Source: Hortaea werneckii (Eukaryota; Ascomycota; Dothideomycetes; Mycosphaerellales; Teratosphaeriaceae). From it: DNA of 64,000 nucleotides. Each line of letters starts with the position of its first letter. Position 1 is the first letter of the stretch. The position numbers and the translations under genes are program-made. This document shows, piece after piece, positions 54,537-64,000 of this stretch. Where the stretch lies: the NCBI GenBank assembly GCA_037044905.1, contig JBAOKB010000109.1:1-64000 (forward strand). The letters are read 5' to 3'. Under the pieces are notes generated by a model, which saw nothing but the letters and a program-made list of their open reading frames with translations, did not search any database and had not been told where the DNA came from.

Positions 54537-55959
54537 TCTTCTATGCGTGGTCGTCGTGCCGAGAGTGGTGCTATTATTGTTAAAGTGCGGGTCGTTGGAG
54601 GAGAAACGATGCGATGTTTGATCGATGTCGTACGGAACGATACAGGCGCCATTTCCTCTACCAGGATAAGGGACGATCGAGAGGGAGCGGCCAAAGTCAA
54701 GAGTAGGGCAAGTACTTTTTAGAGACTGCACCTTCATTTCAAGGGGAGTCTTCCTTCCTGGTTTCCTTCCTGGTCTTCTGCCTGTGGCGCTTTATGGCGT
54801 GCAATCCGGGAGGAAAGCACAACGCTACCGCCATCTCCTGCTCTGGAGGTAGCTACCTAGGTACTTTTTATGGTAGAAAAATCCTTACCCCGGACTGGAA
54901 ATTGAATGATCGCAAATGGATAAACGGAGGATTAGAAAAGATGACCCATCCACCACAGCCATCGTCAGGCGAATCCCCTCTCGTCCACACATGAGTCGAC
55001 TACTCATACCTGCATGCGCATGATCCCTGCCATTCTCGAAGGTTTCTCGAAGGTTGAACTCTCCATCTGCGACTGCAGTAAGCTACGTGAGCATTCTGAA
55101 CAGAATCACCATTTTGAGAGAGGGAAGTTCATAAATCGGACCAAAAACCCCCTAGCAAATGCCCGAATTTCAAGTGGAAGTTACAGGTGGCGCAGAGCGA
55201 TACCTGCGCAGATAACCCCAACCGTTGAGAATGGAATGGTCTCGTGTAGTCGCTGCTGTAGACGACTCAGACGGTCCATAATTGCTATCACGCCGCAGAG
55301 GCCTGTCAAATGCGGCAGGCCACGCCTCACCCATTCTGACTACTCTAACCAAATATAGCCCTGTACACCCGTTAGATGTATGGTGTAGGGAGGACTGGAG
55401 AAGAGCACCATCCGGTCGCTAGTATTCCACTTTAAGCGCTGATGGTGCGCTGCCACTCTCAGCCGTAAATAGGCAAGATGTTGGGGCCTGAGAAGTGCGT
55501 AAGATGCCTAAAGGCATCCCAGGTTAGCAGCCTGGTTACAGATCTTTGCGCTGCATCGAGCGGCGTTCTCGGCGATTATCATGGTGGTCAGGATGGAAAC
55601 AATCTAGCCATCCTGCAACATCCTTCTCCCCGCAAAAGGAAAGGACACGGGAAGGTCAGACAGAATTTCCACGCCAAAACCCCCATAACATGCTTCGGTA
55701 AAGAGCAATGGACTTACACTTGAGGGTGAAAGAGTAGAGAAGAAGTGGAAAATACGCAAATGCCATAACCTTTAGAACGCCTCTCGTCTGCACTGACAAA
55801 ACACAAGAAGAATCTGAACATAAGAGTCAACAACCACTTACACACACGCGCACGCATGCACGCACGTATGCCGCTTAAAACCTAGTATTTACAAAGACTA
55901 AAAAAAAAACTCCACCCTACCACATCTAACCCTTGTCACCCATCCTCAGAGACATTCAT
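54537..55959. other. Intergenic stretch without a gene
   Basis: ABC transporter promoter and 3' flank of SDH1. A (CA/CG)n patch (cacacgcgcacgcatgcacgc) lies at ~55842-55862. No coding frame is supported. Confidence 0.4.
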
Positions 55960-57964
55960 CTAGTACTTCCTAGCAAAAGGCGGGACAGCCTTACACTCGG
56001 CCTCGTCGAGGGTGTTCATCTCGACGGCACGGTAGCCGATCTGGGTCTGCTCCTGGGGCTTCTTCTGCCAGGTCAGGGTGTGCTTCATCCAGTTCTCGTC
56101 GTCGCGGTCGGGGAAGTCCTCGCGGGCGTGGGCGCCGCGGGACTCCTTGCGGTTGGCGGCCGCTTCGGCCGTCTGCACCGCGCACGTCAGCAGGTTGCGG
56201 AGCTCGAGCGACTCGACCAGGTCCGTGTTCCAGATCATCGAGCGGTCCTTCAGGCCGATCTGGTTCCACATTTGGTCGACGTCGTTCATCCTGTAGGAAA
56301 GAGGGTGGTTAGTGATGGGTTCAGGTATGTGTTCATGTGAGGCAAACTTACTTCTTCACACCCTGGTCAAGCGATTCCTGGGTTCTGAAGACGGAAACGT
56401 CCGTCTGCATGACCTTCTGCATAGCGCTGCGAATCTCGTTGGTGCTCTTCGGGCCGTCGGCGGTTCTCACGTGGTCGATGGTGGCGATAGAGTCGGCACC
56501 GGCATCGGCGGAGATCTCGGGGTGAGCCTTGCCTGGAGAAGCCTTGTCGCGGATCGTGTGGCTGACCGCACGGCCGAAGACGACAAGATCCAGCAGAGAG
56601 TTGGCACCAAGACGGTTAGCACCGTGGACAGAGACACAGGCCGCTTCACCGCAGGCGTAGAGACCTGGGACGATCTGGTCCTGACCCTTCTCATCCGTGG
56701 TAAGAACCTCACCAGTGTACTTGGTTGGGATACCACCCATGTTGTAGTGGACGGTGGGCAGCACAGGGATGGGCTGCTTGCGGACATCGACACCAGCGAA
56801 AATAGAGGCGGTCTCAGAGATACCTGGGAGACGCTCGTGGAGGACCTCCGGAGGCAAGTGAGACAATTGCAGGTAAATGTGGTCCTTGTCCGGTCCGACA
56901 CCACGGCCGTCACGGATCTCCATAGTCATGGAGCGAGAGACGACGTCACGGGATGCCAGGTCCTTGGCGGTCGGGGCGTAACGCTCCATGAACCGCTCAC
57001 CCTCGGAGTTGAGCAGATAACCACCCTCACCACGAGAGCCCTCGGTGATCAGGCAGCCAGCACCGTAGATACCAGTCGGGTGGAACTGGACGAATTCGAG
57101 ATCCTGGTTGGGAAGACCGGCACGTGCAACCATAGCCATACCGTCACCCGTGCAAGTGTGTGCGGAGGTGCAAGAGAAGTAAGCACGGCCATAGCCACCA
57201 GTGGCCAGAACGGTGTGGTGGGCACGGAATCGGTGGAGCGTGCCGTCTTCCTGGTTGTAGGCTACAACACCCTTGCACTCGCCATCTTCCATGATCAAAT
57301 CAATGGCGAAGAACTCGATGAAGTAGTTGGTGTTGTGCCTCAGCGACTGACCGTACAGGGTGTGCAGCAGGGCGTGACCGGTCCTGTCGGCAGCGGCACA
57401 GCACCGGTAGGCCTGGCCACCCTTACCGAACTGCTGCGACTGACCACCGAAGGCACGCTGGTAGATCTTGCCGTCGTCGGTACGCGAGAATGGGCAGCCA
57501 TAGTTCTCCAACTCGTAGACCGAGGCAGGCGCCTCACGGGTCATGTAGTGAATGGCATCCTGGTCACCCAGCCAGTCCGAACCCTTCACCGTGTCGTACA
57601 TGTGCCACCGCCAGTCGTCCTCGTGCATGTTGCCCAGCGCGGCGTTGATACCGCCCTGGGCGGCGACGGTGTGTGATCTCGTAGGGAAAAGCTTGGATAT
57701 ACAGGCGGTGTTGAAGCCGGCCTCTGCCAGACCGAAGGCGGCACGCAGGCCGGAGCCACCAGCACCGACGACGAGGGCATCGTATTCGTGGTCTATGACG
57801 GGATACTTGTTGGAGACGAAGGGCGAGGCTTCCTTCGCTCGGAGGGGCCCGTTGGGGGTGATGATCTTGTTGGCGGGTGTGGTGCGGGAGAAGTTGCGCT
57901 GCTGGAGCTGGCGCGAGAGCGCGCTGCGGGGGGCGGCGAAGCGCCTGAAGGAGTTGGACAGCAT
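55960..57964 (-). CDS. SDH1: Succinate dehydrogenase flavoprotein subunit
   Basis: Minus-strand exons 57964-56352 and 56290-55960 give 647 aa, the usual length; the 61-nt intron joins AA|G ATG in phase. A basic mitochondrial presequence (MLSNSFRRFAAPRSALSRQLQQRNFSRTTPAN) is followed by the FAD-binding GAGGSG (67-72). The flavinylated His is in RSHTVAAQGG (H98). Substrate-site segments include the HPTGIYGAGCLITEGSRGEGGYLLN region and RSMTMEIRDGRGVGP. It ends AECKAVPPFARKY. The subunit oxidises succinate to fumarate in the TCA cycle and passes electrons to the iron-sulphur subunit of complex II at the inner membrane. Codon use is strongly C-ending, as in highly expressed genes. Confidence 0.97.
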
Positions 57965-59067
57965 CTTGTCGACTCCAGCCAGATGCTATGGGAGGTGGAG
58001 ATGTAGGTGGTAGTGGTGGTAGTGGTGGGAGAGCGGAGATTGACAGTCGAGATGGAGGCGTTTCGTTTCCGAGCCAGCAACAGAGTCGATGTCGTATGTC
58101 TCGCCGCTGCCGTTTCCCGCGAATGCTAGCCTTATTTCCAGCCAATCAGCACGCTGCAAAGTCAGCAGCCATTGCCGAGGCCGACGACACCCGATGTCGC
58201 CTCTAGAGGACTTGCGCTGAAGATCTCACACGGGAATTTGCATATGATTGATTCGGGTGGAATGAACACTATCATACGTAGATTTTCGCCGTGTGCTATA
58301 CGGCCATGACACTACACAGTATACGTGAAGACTCAGCGTTATGAAAGATAATTCTACGCAGCCACTCGACCGAAGAGAGCCACATCCATCATGACGTTTA
58401 CAGTCCATGCCACCTGGGCAGTCCCGAGGAGTAGTTTTCTGTCTGGACGGTCTCAACCGCTCATACAGGTCGAACTCGATGTACGATTCCTTTGACTAGC
58501 AATACCGCTCTATATTTATGAATCCCCGTTAGCTTTTTCGCTCTAGATGCTACTGTATTGACCTTTATTTAACAATACTGCCTCTATAGCAATGAGATAC
58601 GTGTAATTTTTGCGATTCTTATGGCAAGTTTAGACTGTACACCTATGTCGGTAGCTACCTAGGTGCTATGGCAAGTGTCGGTTGTCTTGCTTTGGCCTGC
58701 GTTAGCTATGGCGACTTCCAACCTTGAGGTTCTTCTCTGAAAGCGCATGCCTGATTCTGAGCAGTAACCTTGCTCTTTCGTCTTGGGTGTTCCAGCCAGA
58801 ACACCTGCCGTTGCCACCCAGACACGCAGCGTCAATCGCCATTCAACATGGCAGTCAAGGAAGCGGTACCTCAGATGGGAGAAAATTGCTCGCAATAATA
58901 ACGTTGGAAAGTTGCAACAACCCGATTTCATCAATTCACTTTTGTCTTTGCTTTTCTCGCCATTGCCTGCATTTTCCATAGCTCACTGGCTCGACCTGGC
59001 TCGACCAACTCTCATCCGCCTCCACTCGCTTGCAATCCCCTCCCGAGAGTCTTCGCCTGTCACCAAA
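57965..59067. other. Divergent intergenic region, no gene
   Basis: SDH1 promoter on the left, with a CCACTACCACC-like run on the transcribed side (~58000-58030), and the leader of the Cys-rich GPI-type gene on the right. Nothing coding is supported in between. Confidence 0.4.
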
Positions 59068-59957
59068 ATGCTTCCTGCTCTCTTGTGGCTCGTCGCTCTT
59101 CTCACGTCTGTCCAGGCTCAGCCCGCCAGACCAGCCTGCTTAGTACCTGGCCATTCCATCCTTTATAATCCTCAAGCATCTGACCTGTCTAGGATGCATG
59201 TCTCCCTCCCACCAGTCAACTCAAAGCCGTCTGTTCTCCAGACACGCTTCCATCGGTCCTCGATTGTGTGAACTCAACATGCACCCACACCAATCTCGCC
59301 GGCTATATGACTCTGGCATACACCCCCAAGATCCTGTATTCCTGCCAACAATCGCTAGTCCCTGGGTCCACCGAGCCGGGTGATACTTTGACTTTGCACG
59401 GTGACGGCCGTTGCACGACGAGCCCCTACGCATTCCGCAGCTTTGTTACAGATGGCGGATCGCAGGCAATGGCTAAGGCATGTCATGTGGAGATATACGC
59501 CAACGAAGGCTGCGAGGGCGAGTCCACGCAGTTGAGCCTGGATGACTTGGAGGAAGGCGGCTGTCAGTTTACTGGCGGCAAGAGCGCGAAGATGATCTGT
59601 CGAACTGCAGAGCCTGAGAACCAAGGTAGGCCTTTCACTCTTCCTACATCGTCTCGAAGTAAGGACCGTTGCTGACAAAACAAAGCGGCCTTGACCCATC
59701 TCCGAGCCATGTGTCCCCGGATGATGGCCAACTACGCCCTCTTCGGCAACGCTAGCTCATCGACTGTGACCAGTCTTCCCGCCCTGGCCAGCACCAACGG
59801 GACAGCGAAGCCTTCTACGGCCTACTCGACGGATACTGGCGGTAATGCCACTGGGGCGTTGACAACAGCGGAGCCGTATACTGGCATGGCGACCAGGACG
59901 GCTCAGGCGGGCATTGCAGCGCTGACTCTGCTATGCGTCGTCTTCGCTATGTTTTAA
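59068..59957 (+). CDS. Cys-rich secreted protein with GPI-type tail, three exons
   Basis: Exons 59068-59142, 59193-59625 and 59686-59957 give 259 aa; introns of 50 and 60 nt have ctgac branch sites and both joins keep frame. A signal peptide (MLPALLWLVALLTSVQA) is followed by a Cys-rich module (RPACLDACLPPTSQLKAVC ... VLDCVNSTC). A second module has TCTHTNLAGY, a CQQ, GRCTTSPY, KACHVEIYANEGCEG and a GGCQFTGGKSAKMIC segment. A Ser/Thr-rich spacer and a hydrophobic tail (AGIAALTLLCVVFAMF) fit GPI anchoring at the wall or plasma membrane. The cysteine spacing does not match CFEM as I know it. A surface role is inferred; no enzyme motif is seen. Confidence 0.8.
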
Positions 59958-60682
59958 TATGCGGAATAGCTTTTGGGAGATTTGTCTTGTTTTGTTGAAG
60001 CATGCTGTTCGGATTGCTGGTGGTCGTTGGCGTCTGTGATTACACGAATATGTACGAAGGTGTTGTATTGTAAAAGTTGGACTCATTGGAAGTTTAATGT
60101 GGGGTAGTCTTAATGTACAATTCTTTGGGGGCTCTCATGGGTTCTTGGAATGTAACCCTCTCCATATTAATAGGTCTATACTAGCTAGTGTAGAGGTCCT
60201 TGTCGGCTTGCGCGCGCGCCACACAAATTCGGAGATGCGACAGTGTTTTTGGCCGAAGCGATGATAAGGCTTCCGCTGGCAAACGTACACGCCGTCATAA
60301 TGTCCAACCCGCTCATTGGAATTTGCATGAAACTGCTCACTGCGAGATACGGTGTGATGCCAATTTCTGCCCGGCGATCCGATTCCTACTACGCAACTGC
60401 TGAACCAAACACGACAGAGCTTAAAATGATGTTGTGCACTCCTAGTTGGGACAGTGGGACATTGGAACCCTGAGGTGGATAACCCTCATATTTTCAGCCT
60501 CAGGCCAAAACCGGCGAGTATCGGAGCGCGAGAACATTCACCAGGGTAAGCTCTCTGCCGAAAGAGTTCCCGAGAGCTCCAACACTGCATCCACAATAAC
60601 TGCCATCCCAAGTGGCAGAGATGGATTCTCCTTTCGACAAGACAAGGAAACGCGATAGTGAAACCATTTACATCAACACAGG
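59958..60682. other. Intergenic stretch without a gene
   Basis: 3' flank of the Cys-rich gene and promoter of the hydrolase fusion. No coding frame is supported. Confidence 0.4.
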
Positions 60683-62232
60683 ATGAACGGACCTGGATAT
60701 TTGGCAGTCGCCATCCAGCCTGGACCCCAGACTGACGACAAAGCATTCCATGAGTGGTATAATGAAGAACATGGACCACTTCGCCTTCGTCTTCCGTACA
60801 TAACAAGTGGCGACAGATATACTGCCGCGGATGGCCAGAAGCCTGAATGGAGCGCTGTCTACGACGTGACTGATCTGTCGGAACTGAACAAGCGACTCTA
60901 CACTCGTCTACGTGAGGAGCGTTCGACCAGGGAGAAGGATGTTATGAGCACATTTGAATCACTGGACCGTAAAATTTATCGTACCGTTGCTGAGAAAGGC
61001 TCTGTGGGAGACGCACCGGCACCAGTAACTATCGCCGTGTCTATGCGTGTGAACGAGGCCGACTTGCCGGAATTCAACAAGTGGTACGACGAAGAGCACG
61101 TACCCATGCTCTCCAGAATTCCTGGCTGGCTGCGGACGCGGCGCTTTGAGATGGTTGTGGGAGGTCTCAAAGGTATGCCGCCCACTGGGCAGGTCGAATG
61201 CCTTGCGGTCCACGATTATGCCGAACAAAACGGTATCGACGGCCCAGAGCACAAGGCTGCCCAGGACACTCCTTGGAGGGCCAAGATCATGGAGAAAGTC
61301 TCCGACAAAGAGCGGCGTCAGTGGAAGCATCACCTTCGATTTGACGCCCTCGAGGAGCCACCATCAACTGTTGTGACCACCGACGGCGCTGAGATCCGCT
61401 ACCAGCTGGAAGGAAACCCATCTGACCCGGTCATCGTCTTTGTCAACTCTATCCTGACGAACCTCCATATTTGGGACGATGTGGCTAGAGCCCTCCAGAC
61501 CACAGGGATAAATGGCAAGACGTATCGAACTCTCCGATACAACAGCCGTGGCTACGTCCAACAGGCAGCACGTAGCAACCCAACGCGGTTCGACCTGCTA
61601 GCGGATGATCTCGAGTACCTTCTCCAACGTCTCCGCATCCCTAAAGTCCACGCCGTCGTCGGTGTCAGCATGGGCGGTGTGACGTCCATCAACTTTGCCA
61701 TCCGCCATGCAGACATGCTCGAGAAGTTCGTAGCGTGCGATTGCAATGTGGCAGCGTCGCCAGCCAACAACACCGCCTGGGGCGAACGGATTGATCTCGC
61801 GAAAAGCGAAGGCATGGGCAAGTTGGCGGAAGTGACGACGAAGCGGTGGTTCACCGAACCGAACCATGACAAGCCCAACTTTAGCAAAGTCCTCGCCATG
61901 GTGCAACAAGCCAGCGTCGCGGGTTTTGAACAGAATGCCGGCGCGCTGTGCAACTACGACCTTAAGTCTCACCTCCCCAACATCAGAACGCCTGGACTAC
62001 TGGTTGCTGGTGAAGGCGACGGGAAGCTGCCGGAAGTGATGCAAAAGTTCGGCATTCCGAACACGTCCTTCAAGAGCATTCCTAATGCGGGACACTTGCC
62101 TATGCTGGAGAATCACGACGCGTTCATGGATGCATTGGCGGGGTTCCTGTAAGTACGTCAGTTCCCTATTGCGGCCCTCTTACGCTAGGGGTTCCCCTGC
62201 TAATCGATAGACTGCAGGAGGGAGCAAAGTAA
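60683..62232 (+). CDS. Fusion of two dimeric alpha/beta-barrel modules with an alpha/beta hydrolase
   Basis: Exons 60683-62148 and 62211-62232 give 495 aa; the 62-nt intron (gtaagt, gctaat branch, atag) leaves a last exon of only 22 nt. The N-terminal part holds two related ~100-aa modules: YLAVAIQPGPQTDDKAFHEW then YNEEHGPLRL (4-34), and VTIAVSMRVNEADLPEFNKW then YDEEHVPMLSRIPGWLRTRR (115-154). Both have the W-Y-x-E-E-H and Arg pattern of EthD-like dimeric alpha/beta barrels. From ~228 an alpha/beta hydrolase follows with nucleophile motif GVSMG (Ser329), likely Asp446 and His471 (NAGHLPML), similar to 3-oxoadipate enol-lactonase-type enzymes. The activity is unknown; a role on small aromatic or lactone compounds is a guess from both families. 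Confidence 0.85.
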
Positions 62233-62564
62233 GCTATGATGGGTTGAGTGGTGAAAAGAGGTCTTGTAGATAGTCGTCTGTCATGCACGGTATATACAGC
62301 AAAGCTCTTGCCACCGAACGCCTGTCCCGTGTCTCAAAGAAATATTTAGCCTTGCTCCGTGGAGTCAGGACTCTGGAATGAAGAACTTGCCACCACCACC
62401 ACCACCAGCAGCAGCAGCAGCAAAGCCGCTGACTCTAACGTCTGGAAGTAGACCGTGCCGCCCAGATCACATTCCCGCATAAATCCGACGTTCACTGGCT
62501 GCCAGGCTAGATTGGAGCAAAAAAAAAAAAAAAAAAAAAGGAAAGGAAAGGAAAGAAAGAAGCC
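62233..62564. other. Convergent 3' region with microsatellites
   Basis: A (CCA)n(GCA)n run at ~62390-62421 and an A20-type run at ~62520-62539 followed by (GGAAA)n. No gene is seen. Confidence 0.45.
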
Positions 62565-63756
62565 TTAGAAAATCGGTTCCGACACCTCGGCGCTAATGCT
62601 GAGGATACTCTCAATCTCCCCCGCCGCAGTCCTACCCCATCCACACTCCGTGGCAACCCCGAACGGGAAATCTCCCAAGACTTCCCCGGCCGCAGCGACC
62701 ATCTTCCGCGTCAAGTCCAAATTGTTCTCGTGCACGACGCCCAGGTAGAGCTCGGTATTGTGTTCTTTGAACGTCGGAAGCAGGTCGACTAAGGGTGCGA
62801 GGAAGGGTTCGAGGTTGGAGGCGGTGGATTTGGGCACGGGGAAGTGGATGAAGGTGATGGGGTGCGGGCTTTGCTCGTAGATGCGCCGAGTGCGTTCGAC
62901 GAGTGCGGCGAGCGAGGTGGGTTCCATGAAGTGGCGGTGGTCCATGTCACCTGTATTTCCGAAAGACCCGATATGTTAGCAAGAAGTTCGTGATATCCAC
63001 GTCTCGCTCATACAGCCCGGTGATGGCAGTCTGACATAGACTATGGGGGGAAAGGGGGAAAATCTCACCATAGCAATTATGCAACCCAACCTCCACATCC
63101 CCATCCACCTGTCCAATCATCCTCACGACGTAGTCAACGCAGTGCGCCCTAACCTTCTCCAGATCCCCATCCCCGAACCACGGCTGAAACAACTCATACC
63201 CCTCCCAGTACGCCGTATCGGCCGCGAGATCGATCTGGATAGCCAGCTCATCATGTGGGATCGCATCTTGAATCCGTCTGATCGCACGGAAAAGCGCTTC
63301 TTCGTAGATCGGCTCGACTTTGGCCTGGAAAGCCGCTTGCACAAAGGGAGCCAGCACGGAAGCCACGGTAGGGATGCAAGCTTGGAATTTTGTCGTCGGG
63401 TGCAGAATCCCCTCAGCTTTCATCTTTTTGAAGACCGCATAGCTCTCGATCGCCGCAGTGTCGTATCCGGTCTCCACGGGCCCGGCTTCTTGCAGCTTCC
63501 TGACCCCCTCGTCCACTTCGGCGGCGGTATAGTCGCGTGCGGGGATCTTGCTGTTCATTTGGAAGAGCGTGCTCATTTCGGGGACTGGGGAGAAGACGGA
63601 GGCTTGGAACATGGTGAACATGTTGCGTGCGCCGGTCTCGCCGTCCGGGATGCGTTTGAGTCGGTTCGGCATCCCGGCGGTGCATTGGCGCAGGACGTCT
63701 TCGGTGCTGGGCAGGGGGACGCTGCCGACTAGGTGGCAGCCACGGACGGTCGGCAT
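62565..63756 (-). CDS. UROD/MetE-like protein (cobalamin-independent methionine synthase fold)
   Basis: Minus-strand exons 63756-63069 and 62950-62565 give 357 aa; the 118-nt intron starts gtgaga, has a gctaac branch site and joins G|GT in phase. The N-terminus (VRGCHLVGSVPLPSTEDVL) and RIPDGETGARNMF are typical of a group of fungal and bacterial proteins with the MetE C-terminal barrel. Further conserved pieces are DELAIQIDLAADTAYWEGYE, VGLHNCYGDMDHRHFMEP (His/Cys candidates for metal binding, partly made by the splice) and FGVATECGWGR, which in MetE contributes another metal-binding Cys. It is far shorter than true MetE and lacks the folate-binding N-domain, so methionine synthesis should not be assumed. 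Confidence 0.83.
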
Positions 63757-64000
63757 GGTTGCTTTCGGGGTGGAGGTTGGTTGGGAGGTAGGTGGGTAGG
63801 TGAACTCTAAGGGTCCTGAGCAATAATCGCTTCTTCTCTGGTTCTGATTATTCGGTGGGCAGAGAGGAGGGTCGCCGGGGTGGGGTATTCAAGAAGTCGT
63901 TGGGTACATCAGCTCGTGTAATAGGGAAGATGAGAGACTGGCCTGGACGCAACAGCTACGATAAAACGTAGAAGATTGTCCACAGGCTCTACTTGCCCAT
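63757..64000. other. Upstream region of the MetE-like gene at the window edge
   Basis: Promoter side of the minus-strand gene; no further gene start is seen. Confidence 0.35.

Noticed and set aside
56312..57676. 454-codon open frame on the plus strand across the SDH1 gene
   Set aside because: It is exactly antisense to SDH1, whose G/C-ending codons suppress stops on the opposite strand; no domain is visible.
60683..63756. Hydrolase fusion plus MetE-like protein as a biosynthetic gene cluster
   Set aside because: Only two genes, convergent, with no synthase, transporter or regulator beside them.

Overview
The window comes from a filamentous ascomycete. The evidence is short introns (41-120 nt) with GTAAGT-type donors and CTAAC/CTGAC branch sites, mitochondrial and cell-wall genes of fungal type, and transposon sequence carrying the CpA-to-TpA signature of repeat-induced point mutation (RIP). 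The gene content would suit Dothideomycetes, but that placement is inference. About 22 protein-coding genes are supported. Most are ordinary single-copy genes on both strands with no operon logic. Exon joins were read by eye and each was checked for reading-frame phase.

Left part (1-25.7 kb): the 3' end of a NUFIP1-like CCCH zinc-finger gene, a SET-MYND protein, a small Myb-like protein, a complex I accessory subunit, a Sel1-repeat protein, a bZIP factor with a possible membrane anchor, an F-box gene broken by one nonsense codon, mitochondrial bL21m divergent from the 60S assembly factor NSA2, a small secreted protein with two internal repeats, an AAAP-type amino-acid permease, and an NTF2/SnoaL-like protein.

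Centre (26.1-36.1 kb): a nested transposon island. A hAT-type DNA transposon (22-bp terminal inverted repeats, probable 8-bp target duplication, C-terminal dimerisation motif still readable) is RIP-saturated, with CpA and TpG almost gone and stops throughout. Inside it sits a nearly complete chromodomain Gypsy retrotransposon (402-bp LTRs, CTATA target duplication). The Gypsy element is only lightly mutated: four LTR differences, all RIP-type, and nine premature stops explainable by the same change. Between its pol gene and 3' LTR an intact antisense ORF encodes a Zn(II)2Cys6-like cluster plus a helical segment. This is the most unusual feature of the window.

Right part (36.4-64 kb): a large Ser/Thr-rich secreted protein, RanGAP (RNA1), cytidine deaminase, a Ser/Ala/Thr-rich GPI-type cell-wall protein, ATP-dependent NAD(P)H-hydrate dehydratase, a hydrophilic stress-type protein, an ABCG transporter with a Cys-rich luminal domain, the succinate dehydrogenase flavoprotein, a Cys-rich GPI-type protein, a fusion of two alpha/beta-barrel modules with an alpha/beta hydrolase, and a MetE/UROD-like protein. 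Intergenic stretches of 0.5-2.9 kb carry homopolymers, microsatellites and an exact 99-bp tandem duplication. No CRISPR array, rRNA, tRNA or biosynthetic gene cluster was recognised.
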